Shown: positions 1 through 6,735 of the stretch, one piece after another
Numbering within the stretch: the stretch's first letter is position 1
Layout of the letters: every line of letters begins with the position of its first letter
Assembly: GCA_964392245.1 (NCBI GenBank)
Contig: CAYMOX010000075.1
Span: 1-18,603, forward strand
Source: JAAUUJ01 sp964392245
Lineage (GTDB): Bacteria; Cyanobacteriota; Cyanobacteriia; Thermostichales; Thermostichaceae
Direction of reading: 5' to 3'
DNA: 18,603 nt
Position numbers and translations under genes: made by a program
Notes under the pieces: model-generated
Seen by the model: the letters and a program-made list of their open reading frames with translations, nothing else
The model's database searches: none
What the model was told of the DNA's origin: nothing

Positions 1-24
1 ATCATCTCTTCAATTCTACCAAAA

Positions 25-61
25 AACTCCCATTATCAATTAATCGAAGTCCCCAGGAGTT
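25..61 (-). terminator. possible terminator of the pentapeptide-repeat gene
   Basis: Read on the minus strand, just past the stop codon of the pentapeptide-repeat gene, AACTCC (61-56) can pair with GGAGTT (30-25). A run of T follows directly, so the right arm reads GGAGTTTTTT. The stem is only 6-7 bp and the loop is about 25 nt, so this is a weak intrinsic terminator at best. The rest of bases 1-84 holds no gene that I can see. Confidence 0.35.
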
Positions 62-84
62 AGAGCTTGTTTAAATGCATCAAC

Positions 85-1011
85 TTAATCAGGAATATTG
101 AGAGCTCCCTGAGCAGACAATTCGGCTTTCTGGCTGGGTGATAAACCACGAGCATCCTTCAGGATCATGCCTGCAACTTTTGCCCCTTGAAAATTAACTC
201 CGGTGAGATCAGCTTTTTTGAGATTGGCACCTGCGAGATTGGCTTTCTGCAGACATGTCCCGGTCAGAATTGAACCTTCTAAGTTGGTTTCAAACAAAGA
301 GGCTTCCCTCAGATCAGCCTGAGTGGCCACCATCTGCAACGCTGTGACCCCATCCAGAATGATCCCCTGTCCCTTTACACCTGTTAAGTTGGCGGCAGTT
401 AAGTTGGCTCCGGTGAAATCGGTTTTCTGCAGTTGGCTCCTGAATAAGCGGGCTCGTGTTAGTTTGGCTTGCGAGAGCGTTGCATGATTCAAAATGGCTT
501 CTGTGAGATTGGCTGCATCTAAATTTGCTTGAATCAAGAGGGCTGCAGTGAAATCAGCACCACCCAGATCCGCAGCACTCAGATCAGCATGGCTGAGGCT
601 AGCCGATTGGAAGTTGGTACCGCGAGCACTGCACTCTGTAAAAACAGCCCGCTGAAAATGCCCCATCCTGGCATTGGCCTCATCCAAAATGGCACCGTAG
701 AAGCGAGCTTTCATGGCCTTAACTGCATGCAAAGTGGCCTGCTCTAGACGAGCTCCGGAGAGTTGGGCTCCGGTGAGAATCGCCTGGGTTAAATTGGTCC
801 GTATCATGAGAGCACGGATCAACAGTGCCCCAGTAAAATCCGTTTGCTGACAGGAGGCATCCGAGAAATTGGCAATCCGCAAATAGGCTTTCTGAAAATT
901 GGCCCCCTCAAGATGCTGGCCCTGCAAATCAACATGGCTTAATTCGGCCTGTGCTAGAGATTCTCCCTGCTTTACACACTGTAAAACCCTTTCAGGTGTG
1001 TACACGCTCAT
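85..1011 (-). CDS. pentapeptide-repeat protein
   Basis: The 308-residue protein consists almost entirely of tandem pentapeptide repeats of the A(N/D)LXX type from about residue 20 to 290, for example GANLTAANLTG and KANLAGANLKKADLTG. Such repeats fold into a right-handed quadrilateral beta-helix. The N-terminus (MSVYTPERVLQCVKQGESL) is not a signal peptide and there is no membrane segment, so the protein is probably cytoplasmic. The ATG is preceded by AGGAGA at good spacing. The C-terminal 25 residues leave the repeat pattern (LSPSQKAELSAQGALNIPD). Cyanobacteria carry many such proteins, most without a known role. Nothing here, such as a fused kinase or a gyrase-protection context, points to a specific function. 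It follows cobB on the same strand after about 156 bp. Confidence 0.9.
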   Translation of the reverse strand: MSVYTPERVLQCVKQGESLAQAELSHVDLQGQHLEGANFQKAYLRIANFSDASCQQTDFTGALLIRALMIRTNLTQAILTGAQLSGARLEQATLHAVKAMKARFYGAILDEANARMGHFQRAVFTECSARGTNFQSASLSHADLSAADLGGADFTAALLIQANLDAANLTEAILNHATLSQAKLTRARLFRSQLQKTDFTGANLTAANLTGVKGQGIILDGVTALQMVATQADLREASLFETNLEGSILTGTCLQKANLAGANLKKADLTGVNFQGAKVAGMILKDARGLSPSQKAELSAQGALNIPD

Positions 1012-1084
1012 TCAACCGCTCTCCTCTAGGTGATGAATTTAGCCTCAATAGTCTGCTTGAGGAATGCACATAAATAGTATCGTG

Positions 1085-1098
1085 TTTACTCCTGTAAA
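1085..1098. promoter_or_regulatory. inverted repeat upstream of the pentapeptide-repeat gene
   Basis: TTTAC-TCCT-GTAAA forms a perfect 5-4-5 inverted repeat about 75-90 bp upstream of the pentapeptide-repeat start. A second inverted repeat, TGGC-TTTGTT-GCCA, lies at 1105-1118. Both sit between the end of cobB and the next gene on the minus strand. They could be an operator or a weak hairpin. No T-tract follows on the minus strand, so I do not call a terminator. Confidence 0.2.
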
Positions 1099-1167
1099 TG
1101 TTTGTGGCTTTGTTGCCAATCATTAGATCTGAATCGCAGCGTTAATTCTCTGTTTCTGGTAGCACTA

Positions 1168-2541
1168 CTAACAAATTGATTTGACTTGATCTGATACTGG
1201 GGCATAGCAGCTTTGCAAAAAACGTGTTCCCAACTGCGGCATTGCTCCCCAATGGAGATGCAGGTAAGAGGCATGAATTCTTGAGCTTGCCCAGCCCTCC
1301 TGAGTGGAGTTCCAGGTGTAGATCGAGGTGAAAGTCGCTGAATTTAATGGGATTGAGGGTTCAATCTGAGAACGGTGAAATTCATGGCCCTGCAGAACCT
1401 GTCCCTCGCATACGACTGGAGTGGAGTGGAGGACATGGGCCGTGCGGTAGCCTAACGTCAGACGGGCATGCATCCTGGAGATAAACGGAAATGTCCCAGC
1501 CATTTCATGGTCAGTTCCCTCCAGATCCTGCAGGCTCTGCCCCAGCACCATCAGCCCTCCACATTCAGCGTAGATGATCGGATTGGCGGGAGAAGACTTC
1601 TGGATCTGGATCGCCTCAGCTAATTGGGCGGCAAACATTTCTGGGAAACCTCCCCCCAACCACAATCCCTGATAGTCTTCAGACGGCCAGAGTCCCTGCT
1701 GCAGGGGTGAGTAGGGTACTACCTCTGCTCCTAGATGCTGGAGAAGATCTAAATTGTCTGCGTAGTAAAAGCAAAAGGCTGGATCCTGAGCCACCGCAAT
1801 CCGTAGAGGAGGGGAAAACGGTAGAGACGGAACGGTCCACAAGGGGGCTGCTGTGGTTGGAACCTCTCGAATCATCGGCAGCAGCCTCCCCCAGTCCAGG
1901 CTGTTTTCTGCCCGCTGAGCTAGACGGGGGATCAGCTCTGTGAACTCCGGCAACTCTGCCACAGGCACAAGCCCGAGATGGCGACTGGGGAGAGTGAAGC
2001 TCGGATCCCAATCAAATATCCCAAGAACAGGGACCTGCACAGCCCTGAGGGCCTCTTCCAGGATCTGAGCATGGCGATCGCTGCGCACCTGGTTGAGAAT
2101 GACACCGGCCAGATGGAGTTGCGGATCAAAAGACTTAAATCCGTGCACAAGGGCTGCCACCGACTGGCCCATCCCGGCCACATTGATCACGAGGATCACC
2201 GGGACATGGAGTAACTGCGCTACCTGGGCACTACTTCCAGAATGGTCAGGTTCCCCCACTCTGCCATCAAAAAGTCCCATCACCCCCTCGATCACGGCCC
2301 CATCTTTGCCGTAAGCATGCTGGCGATAACAGCGCTGAACGTAGTCTGCAGAAGTGAGAACGGGATCGAGATTGCGGCTGCTCACCCCAGCAACAGCCGT
2401 GTGAAAAAGCGGATCAATGTAGTCGGGGCCTACCTTAAAGGGTTGGATCCGCAGTCCCCGGCGCTGCAGAGCTGCCAGAATGGCCAGAGTGAGGGTGGTT
2501 TTCCCGGATCCACTACCCGCAGCTGCAATCAAAATGGCCAT
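1168..2541 (-). CDS. cbiA: cobyrinate a,c-diamide synthase
   Basis: This enzyme uses ATP and glutamine to amidate the a and c side chains of cobyrinate in cobalamin synthesis. The 457-residue protein has the two expected domains. The N-terminal ATPase begins with the P-loop GSGSGKTT (9-16), followed by KVGPDYIDP (37-45) and EGVMGLFDG (85-93). The C-terminal class I glutamine amidotransferase domain has WLGGGFPE (294-301), the nucleophile Cys327 in AECGG and the HASYLHLHW block (423-431) with the catalytic His. Length is normal for CbiA/CobB. The start lies 3 bp downstream of the cobO stop on the same strand, so the two are probably co-transcribed and translationally coupled; I see no separate strong ribosome site. 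The cobyrinate (CbiA) and hydrogenobyrinate (CobB) substrates cannot be told apart from sequence alone. Cyanobacteria generally use the early-cobalt-insertion route. Confidence 0.95.
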   Translation of the reverse strand: MAILIAAAGSGSGKTTLTLAILAALQRRGLRIQPFKVGPDYIDPLFHTAVAGVSSRNLDPVLTSADYVQRCYRQHAYGKDGAVIEGVMGLFDGRVGEPDHSGSSAQVAQLLHVPVILVINVAGMGQSVAALVHGFKSFDPQLHLAGVILNQVRSDRHAQILEEALRAVQVPVLGIFDWDPSFTLPSRHLGLVPVAELPEFTELIPRLAQRAENSLDWGRLLPMIREVPTTAAPLWTVPSLPFSPPLRIAVAQDPAFCFYYADNLDLLQHLGAEVVPYSPLQQGLWPSEDYQGLWLGGGFPEMFAAQLAEAIQIQKSSPANPIIYAECGGLMVLGQSLQDLEGTDHEMAGTFPFISRMHARLTLGYRTAHVLHSTPVVCEGQVLQGHEFHRSQIEPSIPLNSATFTSIYTWNSTQEGWASSRIHASYLHLHWGAMPQLGTRFLQSCYAPVSDQVKSIC

Positions 2542-2544
2542 GGA

Positions 2545-3147
2545 TTAGTACTCAACCCCCTTCTGGGCTTTAATCCCCTGCTCACGAAAGGGGTGCTTGA
2601 TCAGCTTCATCTCCGTCACCAGATCGGATCGCTCAATCAGGGCGGAAGGGGCTCCCCGGCCTGTAAGCACCAGGTGCAGATCATCGGGTTTCTGGTCTAA
2701 TCCCTGAAGAATCCTGTCTATCTCCAGATATCCCAGTTTGAGGGCCACATTGATCTCATCCAGCAGAATCAAATGAAAGCGCTGACTCTGGATCAGCTCC
2801 AGACTTTTTTGCCAGGCGGCCTGGGCATGGGCAATGTCCCGCTCCCGATCCTGAGTTTCCCAGGTAAAGCCTTCCCCCATCGCATAAAATTCCACCAGAT
2901 CTGCGGGCATTCGCCGCAAAAGCTTGGCCTCTCCTGGTTCCCAGGCTCCTTTAATAAACTGCACCACTGCCACAGGTAAGTCATGCCCCAGGCTGCGAAA
3001 CACCATGCCAAAGGCTGCAGAACTCTTCCCCTTGCCCTGGCCGGTATGCACAATGATCAGGCCCTTCCGATCCTGCATCTCCGCCAGCCGCTGCTGCTGG
3101 ATCTGTTGCCGTTTGCGCATTTTTTCTCGATGCTGGGAATTGTCCAT
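2545..3147 (-). CDS. cobO: corrinoid adenosyltransferase (CobO/BtuR type)
   Basis: It transfers adenosyl from ATP to reduced corrinoid, making the Co-C bond of adenosylcobalamin intermediates. The 200-residue protein has the family's N-terminal P-loop HTGQGKGKSSA (34-44), FIKGAWEPGE (64-73), the LLDEINVALKLGYL stretch and the C-terminal LTGRGAP and PFREQGIKAQKGVEY ending typical of CobO. A GTG seven codons upstream (3168) could also serve as the start. I prefer the ATG because it begins the usual basic N-terminal helix (MDNSQHREKMRKRQQ). The gene precedes cbiA in the same transcript, a natural pairing in cobalamin synthesis. I looked upstream for a cobalamin riboswitch (B12-box like elements) and did not recognise one. 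The promoter would fall inside the decayed gene at 3153-3532. Confidence 0.93.
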   Translation of the reverse strand: MDNSQHREKMRKRQQIQQQRLAEMQDRKGLIIVHTGQGKGKSSAAFGMVFRSLGHDLPVAVVQFIKGAWEPGEAKLLRRMPADLVEFYAMGEGFTWETQDRERDIAHAQAAWQKSLELIQSQRFHLILLDEINVALKLGYLEIDRILQGLDQKPDDLHLVLTGRGAPSALIERSDLVTEMKLIKHPFREQGIKAQKGVEY

Positions 3148-3152
3148 ATTGA

Positions 3153-3532
3153 ACTCAGAAGAGATCACACGGTCGGGGTGAGAACACTTTTACCAGCACT
3201 GGCAGAGCCCAAGGCACAGTGACCGTGATCTTGGATCTGGAGAAGGATCCGCAGGTACAAATTGATGAGTCAGCTCGTCTGCGCCTCAAACAAACGGTTT
3301 TAGAATCAGGCTTCTGGCTCTCGGAGTGAGCGGCTAAGGGTCGGGTCATAACCTGGTATCAACCACCGATGCTCCATCGGCGCTCTATCAGGTGGTTCAC
3401 TAGGATCTGTAGATACTGCCCCATCAGGGGAAAGCGGTTTTTGCTCAGGGCACATTGCAACCCGGAGATCTGGTGATCCGGAGAGGTCCCCACCAAATTG
3501 TGCCTGGAAAAGTGGCGCGCCTCAAGTTTTGA
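3153..3532 (+). pseudogene. remnant of an RND efflux periplasmic adaptor (HlyD-like)
   Basis: Two plus-strand reading-frame pieces look like real protein but are not continuous. Piece A (3153-3326) is open for 58 codons, includes GTVTVILDLEKDP and LESGFWL, and ends in TGA at 3327. Piece B, in another frame, runs to TGA at 3530, contains FAQGTLQPGDLVIRRG and HQIVPGKV, and is interrupted by TAA at 3335 and TAG at 3401 and 3410. From memory of the family, these pieces match the final 120 or so residues of RND membrane-fusion adaptors, which have a (S/Q)GFWLP segment and end RGTLxPGDRV...GxHRLVPGQxV. There is no start codon or N-terminal part, so this looks like the eroded tail of a gene. The family assignment rests on short motifs only. 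The weak minus-strand ORFs over this stretch are probably shadows. Confidence 0.55.
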
Positions 3533-3558
3533 TCCGCCAAGAGGGGTCAAGCTAAGGA

Positions 3559-3795
3559 TCAGAGTTTGTTAAGGTTGATCCCCATCTCTTTGGCCATTTG
3601 GCCTAGCCGCTTGTGCTTTAAAGTTTTGAGAGCCTTAGTGGATAAGCGCACGCGGACAAACTTGCCCCCTTCTTCCCACCAGATCCGCTTCCACTGCAGG
3701 TTGGCTTCCTGAACGCGCTTCGTCCGTCTGTGCGAGTGGGAAATAGCAAAAGCATTATTGCGACGCTTTGCTGTGAGCTGACATTTACGTCCCAT
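3559..3795 (-). CDS. rpmB: 50S ribosomal protein L28
   Basis: The 78-residue basic protein begins MGRKCQLTAKRRNNAFAISH and continues SHRRTKRVQEANLQ, the standard L28 signature, and has WKRIWWEEGGKFVRVRLSTKALKTL. Length and motifs match bacterial L28, a component of the large ribosomal subunit near the peptidyl-transferase side. The ATG has GGTGA upstream as a ribosome site. Only the first Cys of a possible zinc motif remains (Cys5), so it is likely the zinc-independent form. It lies 45 bp downstream of an unrecognised gene on the same strand and may share its transcript. Confidence 0.96.
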   Translation of the reverse strand: MGRKCQLTAKRRNNAFAISHSHRRTKRVQEANLQWKRIWWEEGGKFVRVRLSTKALKTLKHKRLGQMAKEMGINLNKL

Positions 3796-3840
3796 AATTC
3801 ACCAAGAATAGTAAGGACAACCGTCCCTGAGCAAACAGGC

Positions 3841-4206
3841 TTATGATCTTACCTGATTTCGGCGTGATGCGGCAAGCTTGAGTTCGGTTTGGAGCTGGGT
3901 CAGTTCTAATTTCAACTGATCAAAGGTTTGCTGGCAGTGGTTGTCGGTTCTTAAGGGAAGTTCCTCATTTTTGGCAATGCAGGTGACCTCAACACAGTCA
4001 TCTCCTTGCTTTTTCTTCCGGCTCATCAGCACCTCGACTTTCACCAGCTTGGAAAACGGCGTTTGTCCGGGGGGTTCACCAGCAACCCAATAATCCGTAC
4101 TATTATGTAAAATATTGAGCCGACAGCGTTCCAAAACAGCACGAATGGCTTCATCCAGATGCTCTGCTGAGCCAGAAAACTGTGTAACACAAGAGTAACG
4201 AGCCAT
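3841..4206 (-). CDS. hypothetical protein upstream of rpmB
   Basis: I do not recognise this 121-residue protein. It has no signal peptide or membrane segment. The N-terminal half (MARYSCVTQFSGSAEHLDEAIRAVLERCRLNIL) looks like an alpha/beta fold. The middle (LVKVEVLMSRKKK, DCVEVTCIAKNEELPLR) alternates like beta strands. The last 40 residues (CQQTFDQLKLELTQLQTELKLAASRR) form a probable coiled coil or long helix. Five cysteines are present but not in a metal-binding spacing. The frame has clean codon use and sits 45 bp upstream of rpmB on the same strand, supporting a real gene. No clear ribosome site precedes the ATG. It is divergent from the dockerin-like gene at 4454, with 247 bp of otherwise featureless sequence between them. 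Confidence 0.75.
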   Translation of the reverse strand: MARYSCVTQFSGSAEHLDEAIRAVLERCRLNILHNSTDYWVAGEPPGQTPFSKLVKVEVLMSRKKKQGDDCVEVTCIAKNEELPLRTDNHCQQTFDQLKLELTQLQTELKLAASRRNQVRS

Positions 4207-4453
4207 GAGGTAGGAGAGGTTGACGGCAATCGGAGAGAACCTACAGCAATGTTCATATTAGTCAGGTGTTGACCAGCATGAACAGGTGGGCCAGGATCAT
4301 CCTTAAGGGCATAAAGAACCCTAAGGATTGCTGTAACTCTGGCTAACTTACCGCACTCTTTCCCTGTCCTGCAATAGACCCCCAGCAGGACTGCGTCAAG
4401 CAGCCTCGGGTTCTGGCTGGGCTTGAGCTACAACTGAGGGGTATCGTTGACGG

Positions 4454-5530
4454 GTGCTGGCCTTGATAAATCGCAGCCTCAGCCTTGCTTCACTTCTGTC
4501 GACTGCCCTAACCGTTTGGTGTGGGCTTGGTGCTCCGGGTCACTCTCAGACCTTTCTGCAGGGTGATCTCAATGGAGATGGAGCAGTGACCGCCGCTGAT
4601 GTTACCCTCCTTTCTGGGTATTTGCAAGGATCCCAAAGTTTGAGCGATCGGCAAATTGATGCTGCTGATGTCGATCGAGATGGTGAGATCAGCCAACAAG
4701 ATCTGAATTGGTTGCAGCAGAGTACTCAGGTGGCTGTGGCGGCTCCCAATTCTCAGGTGCGTTTGCAGTCGGCCTACACGGGACAAGTCGTGGATCAACA
4801 AACGGGGCAGCCTCTCAGCAATGTGGAGGTGGCCGTGCCGGGGGCCGGTGTTTCCGTTCGTACCGATAGCCAGGGGCGCTTTCAACTGCCTGACAATATC
4901 CCTGCCAATCAGATCCTGGTGGCCCGTTTGCAGGATTACGTTCCCTTCTCGCAAACCACCACTGGAGAACCTCAACAGTTTCAGGTGGAACTGGAGCGTC
5001 TGGATCAGTCCACCACCCTGTTGCTGGAAAGTGACGTTGTTCGCCTGGGAGATAATGCCTATTCCGCCCAGTCGGCAGCTGCGGGGCAGTTTCAACTGCA
5101 GGCCCAGGGGGCCGAATTAAATCGCACCTTTTCGCTGGCACGGATACCCACTCAACCCCCGCGTCTGCGCATTGGTTCCCTGATTGGACTGGATACCGTG
5201 GAGGCCTATCGAGCTGGACAAACCCGGATCCCTGGGGCCGATATGTCCCCCATGAAAGTGATCCTGAATGGATCGACGATTACCACAATCGGTCTGGCGG
5301 GAGACAACCTGATCATTCCCCTTCCTCTGCAGCATCTGCGAACTGGTCAAAACACGCTGACGTTGCAAACGGGTCAGACCTTTCATTCCGCTGCTAATCT
5401 GCAGGTGCCCGTAAACATCCCTCTGTTCGGTGGCAATTTGCAACTGGGGGTCCCTATAGGACGATCGGGGGCAGCGCGCCTAGACTACGATGATGTTCAA
5501 CTGGCCAATGTGGTGGTCGAACTTCCTTAG
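4454..5530 (+). CDS. secreted protein with dockerin-like calcium loops
   Basis: The 358-residue protein starts at GTG (with GAGGGG upstream) and has a hydrophobic export signal of about 32 residues (LINRSLSLASLLSTALTVW). Directly after it comes a pair of dockerin/EF-hand-like loops: DLNGDGAVTAAD (38-49) and DVDRDGEISQQD (72-83), each followed by a helix, which matches a type I dockerin module in size and order. Residues about 108-165 (GQVVDQQTGQPLSNVEVAVPG, then TDSQGRFQLP) match the carboxypeptidase-regulatory-like beta-sandwich. The remaining 190 residues are beta-rich and unrecognised. I infer a periplasmic or surface calcium-binding protein. No cohesin partner is visible here. Upstream (4207-4453) I see no strong promoter. 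A short CTCTC/GAGAG hairpin follows the stop at about 5549-5567. Confidence 0.85.
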   Translation: MLALINRSLSLASLLSTALTVWCGLGAPGHSQTFLQGDLNGDGAVTAADVTLLSGYLQGSQSLSDRQIDAADVDRDGEISQQDLNWLQQSTQVAVAAPNSQVRLQSAYTGQVVDQQTGQPLSNVEVAVPGAGVSVRTDSQGRFQLPDNIPANQILVARLQDYVPFSQTTTGEPQQFQVELERLDQSTTLLLESDVVRLGDNAYSAQSAAAGQFQLQAQGAELNRTFSLARIPTQPPRLRIGSLIGLDTVEAYRAGQTRIPGADMSPMKVILNGSTITTIGLAGDNLIIPLPLQHLRTGQNTLTLQTGQTFHSAANLQVPVNIPLFGGNLQLGVPIGRSGAARLDYDDVQLANVVVELP

Positions 5531-5570
5531 GGCCGTGTGTTCCTGCTCTCCAGCAATCTGAGAGTGACAC

Positions 5571-5639
5571 ATTAAACATCATTACAATTCGCGGTTAGAG
5601 GGAAAGAGTTCCCTAAAATCTGATTACATTCGCTGTAAT
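5571..5639 (+). promoter_or_regulatory. psaI upstream region with repeated TTACA elements
   Basis: Between the dockerin-like gene and psaI lie two related elements: ATTACAATTCGC at 5581-5592 and ATTACATTCGC at 5623-5633. The second belongs to an inverted repeat ATTACA-TTCGC-TGTAAT (5623-5639). A further hairpin, AGGGAA-AGAG-TTCCCT, is at 5599-5614. The half-site ATTAAACATCATTACAAT (5571-5588) partly resembles the HLR1 element bound by RpaB, matching about 12 of 16 defined positions, which is weak. I infer regulatory DNA for psaI but cannot place the promoter. Confidence 0.35.
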
Positions 5640-5662
5640 TCTGCTTAAGGAGTACAAGCTCT

Positions 5663-5779
5663 ATGACCGCTGCTTATCTGCAACCTTTTATGGTGTTGGT
5701 GACCTGCTGGGTACTGCCTGCAATGGCAATTGTGACTCTCTTCCTCTGGATCGAAAAAGGTGAGCCCTCCTCTAACTAA
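5663..5779 (+). CDS. psaI: photosystem I reaction centre subunit VIII
   Basis: PsaI is a single-helix subunit that helps stabilise PsaL and the trimer interface of photosystem I in the thylakoid membrane. This ORF encodes 38 residues: a short N-terminus (MTAAYLQPF), one transmembrane helix (MVLVTCWVLPAMAIVTLFLW) and a polar tail IEKGEPSSN. The CW-x-x-P, (L/F)FL and IE features line up with known cyanobacterial PsaI, and the length is typical. AAGGAG sits 10 bp before the ATG. In many cyanobacteria psaI lies next to psaL; here it stands alone, facing the psbEFLJ operon tail to tail. Confidence 0.88.
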   Translation: MTAAYLQPFMVLVTCWVLPAMAIVTLFLWIEKGEPSSN

Positions 5780-5841
5780 TAAGATTGACTGACTACCACT
5801 CCGCTTAAGAATCTCTTTGAGATCCCTCCTTAATAAAATTA

Positions 5842-5879
5842 AGCTGCCTTGACAACCTGATGCAGGTATCGAGGCAGCT
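5842..5879. terminator. hairpin between psaI and psbJ, probably a two-way terminator
   Basis: AGCTGCCTTGA (5842-5852) pairs with TCGAGGCAGCT (5869-5879), including one G-T pair, and an inner stem ACCTG-ATG-CAGGT closes the loop. On the minus strand the hairpin is followed by TAATTTTATTAA, suited to ending the psbEFLJ transcript. On the plus strand it is followed by ATTTACTT and, further on, TTTTT, less ideal for psaI. A smaller hairpin ATCTC-TTT-GAGAT lies at 5811-5823 just after psaI. Its position between convergent genes supports a terminator role. Confidence 0.65.
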
Positions 5880-5963
5880 ATTTACTTGGGTTGAGTTGTC
5901 TTTTTGTTGCTCTGCACATTCATGATGATGTGATGGGCAAGGCTAAATCCGCTTCTGTCCCAT

Positions 5964-6080
5964 CTACAGACTGGATCCTACTCCTACATAGGCACCATAG
6001 AAGAAAAGTCCCACTACTGTCAGCACGCCCAAGCCAGCGATAACGGCAACAATCCAGAGAGGAATACGTGTTTGTGTCAT
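5964..6080 (-). CDS. psbJ: photosystem II protein J
   Basis: PsbJ is a small single-helix subunit of photosystem II near cytochrome b559 and the plastoquinone exchange channel. The 38-residue product begins MTQTRIPLWIVAVIAGLG and ends FFYGAYVGVGSSL, the conserved PsbJ pattern, including the glycine-rich C-terminus GAYxGxGSS(L/M). AGGT lies upstream at proper spacing. It is the last gene of psbE-psbF-psbL-psbJ, 34 bp after psbL, and is followed by the hairpin at 5842-5879. Confidence 0.95.
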   Translation of the reverse strand: MTQTRIPLWIVAVIAGLGVLTVVGLFFYGAYVGVGSSL

Positions 6081-6114
6081 GGTTTTACCTCGCAGTACCT
6101 AAATGATCTGTGCG

Positions 6115-6240
6115 CTAGTTGAGGAAGTAGCTGGAAAACAAGAGACCAACAACAAAGACGAGGAGCAGTCCCAAGTATAGGGAAGTTCGGTTGAGCTCAA
6201 CTGGTTGAGTATTGGGGTTTTTATCGGGTTGATCTGGCAT
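6115..6240 (-). CDS. psbL: photosystem II protein L
   Basis: PsbL is a single-helix subunit at the photosystem II dimer interface, needed for stable electron flow at the acceptor side. The 41-residue sequence has the family core VELNRTSLYLGLLLVFVVG and the conserved ending LFSSYFLN. The N-terminus (MPDQPDKNPNTQP) is polar and slightly longer than in chloroplast PsbL. GGTGAG, formed across the psbF stop, serves as the ribosome site. Only 4 bp separate it from psbF, which suggests translational coupling. Confidence 0.96.
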   Translation of the reverse strand: MPDQPDKNPNTQPVELNRTSLYLGLLLVFVVGLLFSSYFLN

Positions 6241-6244
6241 AAAC

Positions 6245-6376
6245 TCACCGTTGAATAAACTGCATCGCAGCAATAGCACCGAGGAAAAAGACAGTTGGGA
6301 CCGCCAGCGTATGAATCGCTAGCCAGCGGACGGTAAAGACGGGATAAAAAACAGGTTCGTTGGGACGAGATTGCAT
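6245..6376 (-). CDS. psbF: cytochrome b559 beta subunit
   Basis: The beta subunit binds one side of the haem of cytochrome b559 in photosystem II. The 43-residue product MQSRPNEPVFYPVFTVRWL continues into AIHTLAVPTVFFLGAIAAMQFIQR. The RWLAIHT motif carries the haem-ligand His22, and the C-terminal AMQFIQR is family-typical. An AAGAG element lies about 9 nt upstream of the ATG. The gap to psbE is about 110 bp, much larger than the roughly 10-20 bp I would expect in this operon. Confidence 0.96.
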   Translation of the reverse strand: MQSRPNEPVFYPVFTVRWLAIHTLAVPTVFFLGAIAAMQFIQR

Positions 6377-6486
6377 AATGGTGAACTCTTGGCTAAACCG
6401 ACAAAGAAGATAACTCTGTGCAGCTAAGACTGAAAGGCAGACTGGAAAAACAGATTTTCAAAACCATGCAACGGGTGACCAGTTTC

Positions 6487-6735
6487 TCATTTCTGAGTCA
6501 TCTTTTCCAGCTGATTGGTAGCCTCAAACCGATCCTGAACAATGGGAAGCTCTTGCCGGGTTGCAGAGAAATAAGCATCCGGTCTAGGCGTCCCAAATAC
6601 ATCATAGGCTAAGCCTGTACTCACAAACAGCCAGCCAGCAATAAACAAGATTGGAATGGTAAGGGTATGAATAACCCAGTAGCGAATGCTGGTGACGATA
6701 TCTCCAAAGGGCCGTTCACCTGTACTTCCTGACAT
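6487..6735 (-). CDS. psbE: cytochrome b559 alpha subunit
   Basis: The alpha subunit of cytochrome b559 is essential for photosystem II assembly. The 82-residue protein has the cytoplasmic N-terminus MSGSTGERPFGDIVTSIRYW, the haem-ligand His23 in the RYWVIHT motif, one membrane helix (IPILFIAGWLFVSTGLAYDVFG) and the lumenal tail with PRPDAYF and Q(E)LPIVQDRF. Length is normal. AGGAGA is well placed before the ATG. It opens the psbEFLJ operon. The usual upstream partners in many cyanobacteria (rubredoxin and ycf48) are absent. The stop codon lies inside a small CTCA-GAAA-TGAG hairpin on the transcript. Confidence 0.97.
   Translation of the reverse strand: MSGSTGERPFGDIVTSIRYWVIHTLTIPILFIAGWLFVSTGLAYDVFGTPRPDAYFSATRQELPIVQDRFEATNQLEKMTQK

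Noticed and set aside
61..84. AGAGCTTGTTTAAATGC resembling an insertion-sequence end
   Set aside because: No matching inverted repeat, target duplication or transposase within the window.
3359..3550. Minus-strand frame of 63 codons near rpmB
   Set aside because: No recognisable motif or ribosome site; it lies antisense to the better-supported decayed adaptor gene.
2545..3558. Possible cobalamin riboswitch ahead of cobO
   Set aside because: I searched by eye for the B12 box and conserved stems on the minus strand and saw none.
4508..5095. Long minus-strand frame of 195 codons inside the dockerin-like gene
   Set aside because: The sense frame has a signal peptide and clear calcium loops; the antisense product has no domain features.
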